A DNA stretch of 64,000 nucleotides from Herpetosiphon giganteus (GCF_016907925.1 NZ_JAFBCZ010000014.1:62001-126000), one strand, 5' to 3'. Shown: positions 55,341 through 63,265, counted from the first letter of the stretch. Notes: generated by a model not told the origin, from the letters alone. Program-made: numbers and translations.

Positions 55341-55709
55341 ATGGAACCAGAATATCATGTTCCTACTCAGAAAGCATCGTATGGATGGATGGTGCTGAGA
55401 ATAGTGATTTCGCTCATGAGCTGGGCAGGGAGTGCAGCATTTTTGCACTATCACATCACCTATGTTCTGAAACAGCATGCACGGGGAGCAACCATTCTGA
55501 GTATAGCCAGCTATCATCATGAATTGTATGTCGTAGTACCGGTTATGATCGGACTCTTCATTCTCCTCGTGGCCATACTCATGGACATGCGATCGAGACG
55601 GTTGTGGCGCAAACCTCCATGGAAACTGTACCTAAGCGCGCTCCTATTTATTGGCGGTTCATTCAGTTGGTTAGTTATTTATGAGTTCATTAAACTCTTC
55701 CGTTCATAA
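55341..55709 (+). CDS. Small membrane protein, paralogue 1
   Basis: A 122-aa protein starting MEPEYHVPTQKASYGW, with three hydrophobic segments (WMVLRIVISLMSWAGSAAFL; ELYVVVPVMIGLFILLVAIL; LYLSALLFIGGSFSWLVIYE). The following gene begins MQPEYHVPANRSPYRW and has the same plan, so these are tandem duplicates. GAGGAA lies 9 nt before the ATG; the in-frame TTG at 55326 is not used in the paralogue. Unknown function. Confidence 0.72.
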   Translation: MEPEYHVPTQKASYGWMVLRIVISLMSWAGSAAFLHYHITYVLKQHARGATILSIASYHHELYVVVPVMIGLFILLVAILMDMRSRRLWRKPPWKLYLSALLFIGGSFSWLVIYEFIKLFRS

Positions 55710-55827
55710 CCATTGCACGAATCATATTTAACGAGTATGGCTCGTTCAACACATCCAATTCTTGTACCTAGCGATGTGCTCCTACCGAGCTTTAGCTGCT
55801 GATTAACCGTGAGGAATAAACGAACGT

Positions 55828-56208
55828 ATGCAACCAGAATATCATGTTCCCGCCAATCGGTCGCCCTATCGCTGGCGAATGATCATCCGCATTGTGCTTG
55901 CGCTGGGCATCGAAGTGTATTATGGATTCTTTATGTACTACCGTCTTACGTTGTATCAGGACTATATAGCCCGCGGTGGGACATTTGAACAATATATTTC
56001 AATTCGACCTTTTCTCTGGGCGTTGCTGCCACTCTCCCTCGCGATGGTTTGCGTGTTGATAGGACTCGTGCGTGATAGCTGGATGCTGAGCACTCGACGC
56101 AGATCCTCCGCTTTGCTCCCGATTCCCTATATCGTTGCACTCGTCCTTATCGGGCTTGCAGCAATGATCTATGTTGAATCGGGGGAACTTAGGATTTATG
56201 GCTCATGA
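55828..56208 (+). CDS. Small membrane protein, paralogue 2
   Basis: A 126-aa protein, a tandem duplicate of the preceding gene (PEYHVP and ASYGW/SPYRW signatures, three hydrophobic segments, charged loop DSWMLSTRRRS). The 118-nt upstream gap also resembles the gap before paralogue 1 (CATATTTAAC, TTGTACCTA, GATGTGCTCC, then GAGGAATAA), so gene and leader were copied together. Unknown function. Confidence 0.72.
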   Translation: MQPEYHVPANRSPYRWRMIIRIVLALGIEVYYGFFMYYRLTLYQDYIARGGTFEQYISIRPFLWALLPLSLAMVCVLIGLVRDSWMLSTRRRSSALLPIPYIVALVLIGLAAMIYVESGELRIYGS

Positions 56209-56301
56209 GTCTGCATTTCAACCACTCTGCTTTTGTTGTAATCGCCTTCGTACTCTATGTGCGCACGATTCGAATTCCCTAACACTACTGATGGATATAT
56301 G

Positions 56302-56450
56302 CTTGCGCCTCTGCGTTAAAAGCTTATTTGGTTCAATACTGCTTCGTGCTCTTCGCGTCCTTCGTGGTTTCAGTGGCTAATCCCTGCTGACTGCCCCTAA
56401 AACCTCTCCGCTTCGTGACCTTCGTGTTCTTCGTGGATCAAATTTGTGGT
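56302..56450. repeat. Intergenic repeat cluster reaching into the SUKH-like gene
   Basis: GCGCCTCTGCGTTAAAAG, GCTTCGTGCTCTTCGCG, CCTTCGTGGTTTCAGTGGC, then TCGTGACCTTCGTGTTCTTC (56412-56431) form two or three 9-mer arrays of the ACGAAG family. The right part is the 3' end of the second SUKH-like gene. Confidence 0.8.
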
Positions 56451-56987
56451 ACGCTCCATAATTAACAACCCATCATAAAGAATTTTTTCTATGGCCTGCT
56501 CAAGACTTGCTCCTAGCATACTTAATACTGGAACACTAGGAAGCTTCCAATCAAGCCGATTAAATCTCCATTGGCCCTGCATAATAGAACCATTCGACAA
56601 CACAAAAATCGATGCGTTATTCTGGGTTGGGTAGCTGACTTGGCCAATTGGGGCAAGCTGTAGGCGCGTATGAAGGATATAGGGATGCGTTTGCCAAATC
56701 GTTGCTTCTGTTAAAGCCAGCGCACGATAGGGATCAATGCTAAGTTCAATCTCTGATGAAGTCCATTCAAATATTCCATCGAGTGTATCCGTCAGTTCAA
56801 ATGCCGTATCGTGCCAAGCGACGGTCGTGAAAGCACATCCTCCATAGCTTGCCAATAGTGCCTCTGCCGCCGGAAACAGCGGATAGTGGTGCGTTGCCAA
56901 GGCATCGAGCCATGGCGTTGGATCGTGATCAATCGCAGGTTTCCAGTTGGCAGAGGCCATGATCGTTTGTAGAACAGGTGGAAACAT
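56397..56987 (-). CDS. SUKH-like (SUKH-3-type) putative immunity protein 2
   Basis: A 196-aa cytoplasmic protein. The core from NWKPAIDHDPTPWLDALATHH, through YPLFPAAEALLASYGG and LAPIGQVSYPT, to LEQAIEKILYDGL follows the same plan as the upstream gene and fits a SUKH-3-like fold; such proteins neutralise toxins in many bacteria. The last ~15 residues (NLIHEEHEGHEAERF and the stop) are encoded by the ACGAAG repeat array and are probably not part of the fold. The ATG at 56987 has AGGAG 8 nt upstream. No toxin gene is recognised nearby. Confidence 0.62.
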   Translation of the reverse strand: MFPPVLQTIMASANWKPAIDHDPTPWLDALATHHYPLFPAAEALLASYGGCAFTTVAWHDTAFELTDTLDGIFEWTSSEIELSIDPYRALALTEATIWQTHPYILHTRLQLAPIGQVSYPTQNNASIFVLSNGSIMQGQWRFNRLDWKLPSVPVLSMLGASLEQAIEKILYDGLLIMERTTNLIHEEHEGHEAERF

Positions 56988-56998
56988 AGATTTTGCTC

Positions 56999-57547
56999 CT
57001 AGGGATAATAATAGGTTGCTTGTTGAATAAGCCGATTAAGCCCATCACTAAGCGTTTGACCGACGAGCCGCAACATTGGCTTTCGACTATTCTCTCCCGG
57101 AACACCATAATATTTTCCAAGCAGCACCAATCCATCCGCGGTCAATAAGATTGTTGCATCATTATCATAGGAACCAATGGGGCAAATCTGCCGTTGTTGC
57201 CGCTTAATAAACGGATGCTCAAGCCAACCAGGCGCTGCTTCATCATCACAATGCTGGGCATTGGCGGGAATAAAATCTTCAAACAGCCGATTGCGATCGA
57301 AAATATAGGGAATTGCATCGTGATAATAGAGCGGGGTTTCACCTGCTTGAGCAGCAGCGATCCGCGTTGTTAGGCCACCAAAGCTGGTCAAAAAGGCTTC
57401 AGCCAGCGGAAAGCTGGGATAGGTGGCGTGTTGAATTGCCGCCAAGTGCGCTGAAGGATCAATATGACGCGTCGGAGTCCAGCCAAAAAGCTGATAACAG
57501 GTGATTGCGATCGGGGTTAACTGGATATTTAAGCCGTGATTAGGCAT
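56999..57547 (-). CDS. SUKH-like (SUKH-3-type) putative immunity protein 1
   Basis: A 182-aa cytoplasmic protein. LFGWTPTRHIDPSAHLAAIQ, YPSFPLAEAFLTSFGGLTTR, QICPIGSYDNDATILLT and LGKYYGVPGE match the SUKH-3 immunity pattern (W-x-P-x-R; fL-x-s-f-G-G-l; PiG). It is 11 nt upstream of a paralogue, with GAGGG 6 nt before the ATG at 57547. The two could protect against related contact-dependent or polymorphic toxins; this is inference. Confidence 0.65.
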   Translation of the reverse strand: MPNHGLNIQLTPIAITCYQLFGWTPTRHIDPSAHLAAIQHATYPSFPLAEAFLTSFGGLTTRIAAAQAGETPLYYHDAIPYIFDRNRLFEDFIPANAQHCDDEAAPGWLEHPFIKRQQRQICPIGSYDNDATILLTADGLVLLGKYYGVPGENSRKPMLRLVGQTLSDGLNRLIQQATYYYP

Positions 57548-57639
57548 CAATTTCCCTCAATTTAAAAACAGCGCTTGTGGTTTCAGCATAGGCAAAATCA
57601 AAAGGCTGTCAATGCACAAATCGAAATTTCTGAAATAAG

Positions 57640-57906
57640 TTAATCAGCCTCAAAGGAATTAATCTCTTTGCCTGCTAAAATGTCACGAATATCGTCATGG
57701 CCTTCAAAGAAATCGTGCATAACATCCATGAAAAACGCAACATCAACGGGATATGCGGGCGGCTCATAGCGATCATGATACAGACGACGAAACAGATAAA
57801 AGCGAACCGCAATCAACAATCGGCGCGTAATCTCATTTTCCTCATGCCGAATCGCTTCATCGAAAGCATGGCCATTAACAGTAAATTGGCGAATATCACG
57901 TGGCAT
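57640..57906 (-). CDS. Hypothetical 88-aa protein
   Basis: A charged, helical cytoplasmic protein (MPRDIRQFTVNGHAFDEAIR; LLIAVRFYLFRRLYHDRYEP; FFMDVMHDFFEGHDDIRDIL). Family not recognised. AAGGATGG is about 9 nt before the ATG. It is 92 nt upstream of the SUKH-like pair and may be transcribed with it. Its lack of a signal sequence makes it unlikely to be an exported effector. Confidence 0.62.
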   Translation of the reverse strand: MPRDIRQFTVNGHAFDEAIRHEENEITRRLLIAVRFYLFRRLYHDRYEPPAYPVDVAFFMDVMHDFFEGHDDIRDILAGKEINSFEAD

Positions 57907-58225
57907 AGCATTCCATCCTTATAGCTAATGATGTTCATGGGTAAAAATACTCGATACCACAATGCCCGATCAGAGCTGAACTTCGAACAACCTAAGTTGC
58001 TGCTATCTATTTAGTATACTTGCGACAAAGCTATTGCCTGAGATGTATCTATGCTTTGCGCCTCTGCGTTAAAAGCTTATTTGGTTCAATACTGCTTCGT
58101 GCGCTTCGCGTCCTTCGCGGTTCCAGTGGCTAATCCCTGCTGACTGCCCTCTAAAACTTTCCCGCTTCGTGACCTTCGTGTTCCTCGTGGATCAAACTTC
58201 GTGACCTATCACTCAAAAATCACCC
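57907..58225. repeat. Intergenic region with repeats
   Basis: After about 120 nt of AT-rich unique sequence, a block at about 58035-58200 repeats almost word for word the block at 56300-56440: GCGCCTCTGCGTTAAAAGC, TTATTTGGTTCAATACTGC, TTCGTGCGCTTCGCG, then CTAATCCCTGCTGACTGCCC and TTCGTGACCTTCGTGTTCC. It is a duplicated intergenic unit of about 150 bp. No gene is seen. Confidence 0.8.
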
Positions 58226-58253
58226 TTGACATCCAGATACTTGGTTATATGAT
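58226..58253 (+). promoter_or_regulatory. Promoter of the 46-aa peptide gene
   Basis: TTGACA (58226-58231), a 16-nt spacer and TATGAT (58248-58253), 38 nt before the ATG. Confidence 0.7.
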
Positions 58254-58291
58254 TAGCGCTATTGACTTCTATTGAGACAAAGGAGAGTTCC

Positions 58292-58432
58292 ATGAAAACT
58301 GTCGCTAAATTCGTTGCCGCAATCGCTTTCGCCTTAATTATTATTTTTGGGGCAAACGCAGCTCCAACTTCAGCAAATGGCACCAATGGTTCACCTGTTT
58401 ATACCCCAAGCGGCAACTTAAACGCAATCTAA
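58292..58432 (+). CDS. Small exported peptide (46-aa precursor)
   Basis: A short gene with its own promoter, AAGGAGAG 5-6 nt before the ATG and a strong terminator 15 nt after the stop. The 46-aa product has a classical signal peptide: MKTVAKF, then AAIAFALIIIFG, and a cleavage site after ANA. The predicted mature peptide is about 23 residues, APTSANGTNGSPVYTPSGNL plus NAI, rich in Asn, Gly, Ser, Thr and Pro, uncharged, and without cysteine. There is no GG-type leader. It might be an exported signal or structural peptide; a role is not evident. Confidence 0.7.
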   Translation: MKTVAKFVAAIAFALIIIFGANAAPTSANGTNGSPVYTPSGNLNAI

Positions 58433-58447
58433 AAAAAGCTAGATTCA

Positions 58448-58478
58448 AACGCCCTCGGAAATTCCGAGGGCGTTTTTT
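58448..58478 (+). terminator. Rho-independent terminator
   Basis: A stem of about 11 bp (AACGCCCTCGG with CCGAGGGCGTT), a 4-5-nt loop and seven T residues. It closes the 46-aa peptide unit. Confidence 0.92.
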
Positions 58479-58540
58479 TGTGGTACGTAACTTGCGATAG
58501 TGCTCAGTAGTTTGCATTAGCCTAGTTGAAGGAGTTCTAT

Positions 58541-59452
58541 ATGGCTACTGAGAAAAATGTGCATCAAACTGAGCGCTTGCTTTCGGTAGCAAGCGGCAGC
58601 GCACTGGTTGCATTTGGGATTATGCGACGGCATCTGCCAGTAAGTTTGGCAGCAATTGCTGGCGGCGCACCGCTCTTGTGGCGCGGCTTGACTGGCCATT
58701 GTCCAGCTTATAGCGCACTCAATATTAATACTGCTGGCCAAGCAGCTGAATCGACGTGGAGCAAGCCTGCTGCCCCAACAACCCCACGGATTCCGATTCC
58801 AACAAATCACACCAATTCTGATCAAGCAGGCGTTGATCAAGCCAAAGCGATTAGCGTTGAACATACCGTAACGGTTGAACAACCAGTCGCCGAGGTGTTT
58901 CGCTTCTGGGGCAACTTCGAAAATCTGCCTAAATTTATGCACTATCTCAATAGTGTTAAGATGTTTCAAAATGGCACTAGCCATTGGGAAGCCAAAGCTC
59001 CGCTAGGCCTGAGCATCTCGTGGGATGCTGAAATTGCCGATGCCAAGCTCAATGAATATATTGCTTGGCGTTCGTTGCCCAATTCAACCTTGCCCAACCA
59101 AGGCCGCGTCGAATTTACTGCCTTGGGCGATGAGCAAACCGAAGTTCGGGTTAAGCTCGATTATCAACCACCAGCTGGCGCTGTTGGCGAAGCAATTGCC
59201 AAATTGTTTGGCAATGATCCCCAAAAAGCTATTACCGAAGACCTCGAACGCTTCCGCAAGGTGATTGAGGACGAGGAAGAACGCACGGCGGTGAAGTCGA
59301 ATGTGGTCGGCGAAAAGCCTTCTGCCAACGACCCACAATACACCGAGCAATTGAAGGTCGAAGCTAAAACCAATAAAGAAGAATCGTTGGAGAACGAAGA
59401 TAAAGCCGTTGATACCAGTTTTCCAGCCAGCGATCCACCAGCAACTTGGTAA
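58541..59452 (+). CDS. DUF2892-like/SRPBCC two-domain protein
   Basis: A 303-aa protein. Residues 8-60 resemble the YgaP-type membrane module (TERLLSVASGSALVAFGIMR, SLAAIAGGAPLLWRGLTGHC), and a proline-rich linker follows. From about residue 100 an SRPBCC (polyketide cyclase/dehydrase-like) domain is seen: VEHTVTVEQPVAEVFRFWGN, WRSLPNSTLPNQGRVEF, and VKLDYQPPAGAVGEAIAKLFG. The C-terminal 60 residues are acidic and disordered. SRPBCC proteins bind hydrophobic ligands; the ligand is unknown. AAGGAG is 6 nt before the ATG. Confidence 0.85.
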   Translation: MATEKNVHQTERLLSVASGSALVAFGIMRRHLPVSLAAIAGGAPLLWRGLTGHCPAYSALNINTAGQAAESTWSKPAAPTTPRIPIPTNHTNSDQAGVDQAKAISVEHTVTVEQPVAEVFRFWGNFENLPKFMHYLNSVKMFQNGTSHWEAKAPLGLSISWDAEIADAKLNEYIAWRSLPNSTLPNQGRVEFTALGDEQTEVRVKLDYQPPAGAVGEAIAKLFGNDPQKAITEDLERFRKVIEDEEERTAVKSNVVGEKPSANDPQYTEQLKVEAKTNKEESLENEDKAVDTSFPASDPPATW

Positions 59453-59507
59453 GCAGCAACGTGAGGCTTTAAGAGCAGCGGCTAACTCCTAGCCGCGCCT
59501 TGTAATA

Positions 59508-59534
59508 CGAGAGCAACCATTACGGTTGCTCTCG
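59508..59534 (+). terminator. Terminator after the SRPBCC gene
   Basis: A perfect 11-bp stem (59508-59518 with 59524-59534) with a 5-nt loop, followed by ATAATTTAAG; the T-run is weak. Confidence 0.7.
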
Positions 59535-59539
59535 ATAAT

Positions 59540-59605
59540 TTAAGCAAGTTTTTTCTGATCAATTCGGTAGGTTTTGTAGCGCCGCCCGCCAAGCCCAACA
59601 CCCAT
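59540..59605 (-). pseudogene. Duplicated 3' tail of the GNAT gene
   Basis: On the minus strand, VGLGGRRYKTYRIDQKKLA and a stop match the C-terminus of the neighbouring acetyltransferase (GLGGRCYKTYRIYEKKLT). The copy is about 65 bp and is separated from the intact gene by a partial MITE-like element. No upstream part of the gene remains here. Confidence 0.65.
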
Positions 59606-59640
59606 GAATTGACCACAAATTATGCCAAAACCACCAAACG

Positions 59641-59686
59641 AAAAGCCCCTCGCCCGCAACGTGGGAGAGGGGTTGGGGTGAGGGGA
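59641..59686 (-). mobile_element. MITE-like element, partial copy
   Basis: AAGCCCCTCGCCCGCAACG and GGGAGAGGGGTTGGGGTGAGG match one half of the elements at 29608 and 49872. It sits between the intact 3' end of the GNAT gene and its duplicated tail. Confidence 0.55.
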
Positions 59687-59697
59687 ATTTGACCAAT

Positions 59698-60840
59698 TTA
59701 AGTAAGCTTTTTCTCGTAAATTCGGTAAGTTTTGTAGCACCGCCCGCCCAGCCCCGCAATTGTATTGTTCATCACATCGTTGTTTTCGAGAATCCACGAC
59801 ATTTCGGCGGTATGATAGCCACGTTTGAGGCCAGCATTGCGTACTTCGCGATAGAACACTGCATCAATCCCGCGCCGCCGATATTCGGGCAGTACGCCCA
59901 TAATCAAGACCCGCATTTGATTGATTTCTCGTTTATGCCGTAGCATCGTGAGCCAGCCAAAGGGCAATAAACGTCCATCGCTGTAGCGCAAGGGAATATT
60001 AATATCGGGCACGGCGATCAGTAACCCTACCATCCGCCCCTGATCTTCGGCCACAATCATCACTTCGGGGTCGAGAAAGGGCTTGAAGCTATAGGCCAAA
60101 TGGCGAAATTCGGCCAGTGTCATATGAATTGCGCCCCAATTGTTGGCCCATGCCTGATTGTAGACATGCCAACCAGCCTCAACTTCTTCGCTAAAACGCC
60201 GCATATTGAGCTTGCGAAAGGTCAAGCCAGTTTGGGCTTGGGCCAAGGCCGCTACCCGTTCGATTTTCGGGCCACGGCCTTTTTCGGCATAGCTCTGTTG
60301 ATCAACGACCCACGCATAGAGATCAATCTTTTTGCCAAAGCCTGCTTGCTCAATATACTCAACATAACGCGGGGGATTGTAAGTCATCATCATCACGGGC
60401 GCTCGCTCAAAGCCTTCGATCAGCAAGCCACATTCATCATTGATTGAAAAATTCATTGGGCCGCGAATTGCCTTGTAGCCGCGATCGCGCACCCAATCAC
60501 AGGCGGTTTGTAACAGTGCGGCGGCAGCTTCGGGGTCGTCGAGCACCTCGAAAAAGCCAAAAAAGCCAATCTGTTCGTTGTGGGTGCGATTGTGCAGAAA
60601 ATTGATGTGGGCGGAGATGGTGCCAACAATTTCAGTGCCGCGTTGGGCGAGGAACAATTGCACATCGCCATGGGCAAAGAAGCCACCATGTTTGGGGTTG
60701 AAAAAACGCTCGCGTTCGAGCAACAACGGCGGAACCCACAGTGGGTCGGGGTTCGCGCCACGGTAAACCTGCCAGGGAAAACGAATAAACTGCTGCCGCT
60801 GTTTGGCATTGCGCACGGCTACAATCTGCAACGGCACCAT
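59698..60840 (-). CDS. GNAT-like N-acetyltransferase family protein
   Basis: A 380-aa cytoplasmic protein. VPLQIVAVRNAKQRQQFIRF begins an N-terminal region with WKVY-like WQVYRGANPDPLWVPPL; a central part contains YKAIRGPMNFSINDECGLL; the C-terminal GNAT core has MRVLIMGVLPEYRRRGIDAV, whose R-R-x-G-I/A motif binds acetyl-CoA. The layout matches a group of bacterial proteins of about 380 residues whose substrate is unknown. GAGG is 8 nt before the ATG. The gene is followed by a duplicate of its own tail. Confidence 0.83.
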   Translation of the reverse strand: MVPLQIVAVRNAKQRQQFIRFPWQVYRGANPDPLWVPPLLLERERFFNPKHGGFFAHGDVQLFLAQRGTEIVGTISAHINFLHNRTHNEQIGFFGFFEVLDDPEAAAALLQTACDWVRDRGYKAIRGPMNFSINDECGLLIEGFERAPVMMMTYNPPRYVEYIEQAGFGKKIDLYAWVVDQQSYAEKGRGPKIERVAALAQAQTGLTFRKLNMRRFSEEVEAGWHVYNQAWANNWGAIHMTLAEFRHLAYSFKPFLDPEVMIVAEDQGRMVGLLIAVPDINIPLRYSDGRLLPFGWLTMLRHKREINQMRVLIMGVLPEYRRRGIDAVFYREVRNAGLKRGYHTAEMSWILENNDVMNNTIAGLGGRCYKTYRIYEKKLT

Positions 60841-60856
60841 TGATCAACCTCAAACG

Positions 60857-61213
60857 CTAGGCTTTGGCTTTACGCCGTTTTGGCCGCACTAAATCATACG
60901 AATGGCTAATCAAGGCCAAACATTCTTCGTCGGGCACGCTGCCATCAAGCACAATCGTGTTCCAATGGCGCTTGTTTAAATGATAGCCAGCAGTAATTGC
61001 CGGATATTGCTCGCGCAACATTTCAGCCCGATCAGGATCGCATTTTAGGCTAATGTTGGCTAGCTCGCCTTGGGTCAACAAGGCAAACATTTTGCCGCGC
61101 TCATCGCCAATTTTAAATACCAATGCCTCAGGCCCAAATGGATAATCTTCGACCACATCATCAAGGCTTAGGCAATAGCTGCGGGCTTGGGCATAATCAA
61201 CGTGGTTGCTCAT
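60857..61213 (-). CDS. MmcQ/YjbR-family DNA-binding-like protein
   Basis: A 118-aa cytoplasmic protein of the MmcQ/YjbR (CyaY-like fold) family: YPFGPEALVFKIGDERGKMF, ISLKCDPDRAEMLREQYP, GYHLNKRHWNTIVLDGSVPD. Role not established in this family. The ATG at 61213 was chosen because AAGGAG is 7 nt upstream; it overlaps the end of pth by 17 nt, so pth and this gene form an operon. Confidence 0.9.
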   Translation of the reverse strand: MSNHVDYAQARSYCLSLDDVVEDYPFGPEALVFKIGDERGKMFALLTQGELANISLKCDPDRAEMLREQYPAITAGYHLNKRHWNTIVLDGSVPDEECLALISHSYDLVRPKRRKAKA

Positions 61214-61835
61214 TGGCTGGCTCCTTATCCTGCGTTGCTTGATCCTTCGGTTGCTTTTTTTGCTTGGGTGCTTCGCCATTGACCGCGTTCATGGCTTTGG
61301 TTATGCCATCGCGAATGCTCAATTCGCAGGCTTCAACCGCGCGATCGTATAACTTTGGCAATTCTTCGCGCTCGGCAGCATTCCAATTGCCTAGCACGAA
61401 ATTGATCACTTCCCAGCCTTCTGGCGGGCGACCAATCCCAAAGCGTAAGCGGGCAAATTTTTGAGTTCCGAGCAATTGAATAATCGAATTCATGCCACGC
61501 TGGCCGCCAGAGCTGCCTTGATTGCGCAGCTTAATCGTGCCAAAGGGCAAATCCAAATCATCATAAATAATCAATAATTCGCTGGCGGGATCGATTTTGT
61601 ACCAATTAACCAAGCCCACGACCGATTTGCCGCTATCGTTCATAAAAGTTTGCGGGCGAGCCAACGCAACGCGCTGACCATTAATGTTGCCCTCGGCGAT
61701 ACGGGCATCGGCTCGCTTGCCATCGAAGCTCAAGCCATGGCGACGGGCAAATTCAGCCACACATTGAAAGCCCACGTTATGCCGATTATTCAGATATTTT
61801 TCGCCTGGATTGCCCAGCCCAACAATTAAAAACAT
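61197..61835 (-). CDS. pth: Peptidyl-tRNA hydrolase
   Basis: A 212-aa cytoplasmic esterase that recycles tRNA from stalled peptidyl-tRNA. The signature starts at LIVGLGNPGEKYLNNRHNVG (catalytic His in RHNVGF), with ARPQTFMNDSGKSV, IIYDDLDLPFGTIKLR, SSGGQRGMNSI and FARLRFGIGRP. The C-terminal ~25 residues (PKQKKQPKDQATQDKEPANE) are an unconserved charged tail. The ATG at 61835 gives the standard N-terminus; the longer frame is not supported. An mmcQ-like gene follows with overlap. Confidence 0.96.
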   Translation of the reverse strand: MFLIVGLGNPGEKYLNNRHNVGFQCVAEFARRHGLSFDGKRADARIAEGNINGQRVALARPQTFMNDSGKSVVGLVNWYKIDPASELLIIYDDLDLPFGTIKLRNQGSSGGQRGMNSIIQLLGTQKFARLRFGIGRPPEGWEVINFVLGNWNAAEREELPKLYDRAVEACELSIRDGITKAMNAVNGEAPKQKKQPKDQATQDKEPANEQPR

Positions 61836-61928
61836 GACATCCCCACGACAGGTTTGGTTAAAATCGCGATATACTACACGCAATGCGCCGCCAATGGCGC
61901 AGGCTGAAGCATTGTACCATAGGGAAGT

Positions 61929-62465
61929 ATGCGCATTCTACGTTTTATGATTGTGGCACTAGCGTTGCTGGTGCTCCTGCCCAACCGCGCTTTCGCGGAT
62001 AATCCAACCGAGCAAGTGTTAATCGACGAAGTGCGCGGCGCGTATCACGTTGTTGCTACGCTTGCCCCCAATCCACCAGCTGTTGGCGATGCCTTGTTGC
62101 GGGTGGTGATTACCGATGCCGCCTCGGGCCAGCCTTCGCCGCTCAATTTGGTGCAGCTGTATGCAGCGCCTGAAAGCATTGGCCGCGAAGAATTGTTTAT
62201 CATGGTGCCCGAAAACCAAGATCGTAACGCTGGCCGCTACACCAGCGAACGCCTGCGCTTTACGATCAGCGACCAATGGAATTTGCGCTTGATCTTAGGC
62301 GCGCCCGAAGGCGAGATGGTTTTTACCAGCAAGGTTCAAGTTGATTCGGTCTTCAAGGCGATTGGCGAGGCGGCGGTGATTGCCGTGCCAGCAACCTTGG
62401 TTGCTTTGGCAGTGGTTTTTATTGGCTATAAAATTTGGCGCAAAAAACGCCAAGCCGCGAGCTAA
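61929..62465 (+). CDS. Membrane-anchored exported protein with a YtkA/FixH-like domain
   Basis: A 178-aa protein: signal peptide (IVALALLVLLPNRAFA), an extracellular beta-rich domain (YHVVATLAPNPPAVGDALLR, with SPLNLVQLYAAPESIGREEL), a membrane segment (VIAVPATLVALAVVFIGYKI) and the basic tail WRKKRQAAS. The domain looks like the small Ig-like YtkA/FixH fold seen in copper and respiratory contexts, but metal ligands are not obvious. AGGGAAGT precedes the ATG. The stop overlaps the next start by 1 nt (TAATG). Confidence 0.78.
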   Translation: MRILRFMIVALALLVLLPNRAFADNPTEQVLIDEVRGAYHVVATLAPNPPAVGDALLRVVITDAASGQPSPLNLVQLYAAPESIGREELFIMVPENQDRNAGRYTSERLRFTISDQWNLRLILGAPEGEMVFTSKVQVDSVFKAIGEAAVIAVPATLVALAVVFIGYKIWRKKRQAAS

Positions 62466-63265
62466 TGCTGCCCGCCAGTATCCAACACAGCCTTGAGCAA
62501 CACTTCGCCGCCACTATTCGGCCAATCAAGCCAATCTATGGCGGCGATATTAACCATGCTGTGCAAATTCAAATTGGCCAGCAAACGGCATTGCTCAAAT
62601 GGCGCGTGCAGCCAGCCAACAATTTTTTTGTGGCCGAAGCCGATGGCTTAGCATGTTTGGCGGCGGCCAAGACCTTGGCTGTACCAGCAGTTTTGGGCCT
62701 GAGCCAAAGTTGGTTGGTGCTCGAATGGTTTGAAGCTCAAGGCCGTTATCAGGCTGGTGATCTTGGCGCTGGCTTAGCGCAATTGCATCGTAACCTTGGC
62801 CCAAGTTTTGGCTATTCACGGGCCAATTTTATTGGAGCTTTGGCTCAGCCCAACCAACCAAGTACCAACTGGGCCGAATTTTGGCGTGATCAACGCTTGT
62901 GGCCGCAGGTTGAATTGGCGGCTCAAGCAGGCCACATGCCTAAACAACGCCAGCAGCAATGCCTGCGTTTGGCTGATCAGCTTGATCGTTTGTTGGCGCA
63001 TCAGCCGCAACCAAGCCTTGTGCATGGCGATTTATGGGCTGGCAACGTAATTACGACCAATACTGGCCAGCCAGGCTTAATCGATCCGGCGGTCAGTTAT
63101 AGCGACCGCGAAACCGATATTGCCTTTGCTAGCTTGTTTGGTGGCTTTGGCAGCGAATTTTTGTCAGCCTATCAGGCTATGTGGCCGCTGCCGAACGAGT
63201 ATCACGAGCGCCAGCCGCTCTATCAACTGTATTGGTTATTAGTGCATTTAACTCTGTTTGGCTAG
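62465..63265 (+). CDS. Fructosamine kinase-like protein
   Basis: A 266-aa cytoplasmic kinase of the fructosamine/ketosamine-3-kinase group: YGGDINHAVQIQIGQQTALL near the start, the catalytic loop LVHGDLWAGN (about residue 180) and the metal-binding LIDPAVSYSDRETDIAF. In other organisms such enzymes phosphorylate the sugar of glycated proteins to help deglycation. It starts inside the stop codon of the previous gene. Slightly shorter than the usual ~290 aa, with the C-terminus ending at VHLTLFG. Confidence 0.87.
   Translation: MLPASIQHSLEQHFAATIRPIKPIYGGDINHAVQIQIGQQTALLKWRVQPANNFFVAEADGLACLAAAKTLAVPAVLGLSQSWLVLEWFEAQGRYQAGDLGAGLAQLHRNLGPSFGYSRANFIGALAQPNQPSTNWAEFWRDQRLWPQVELAAQAGHMPKQRQQQCLRLADQLDRLLAHQPQPSLVHGDLWAGNVITTNTGQPGLIDPAVSYSDRETDIAFASLFGGFGSEFLSAYQAMWPLPNEYHERQPLYQLYWLLVHLTLFG

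Noticed and set aside
56397-56450. IHEEHEGHE tail as a functional histidine-rich metal site
   Set aside because: It is encoded by the dispersed ACGAAG repeat found all over the window, so a selected metal site is unlikely.
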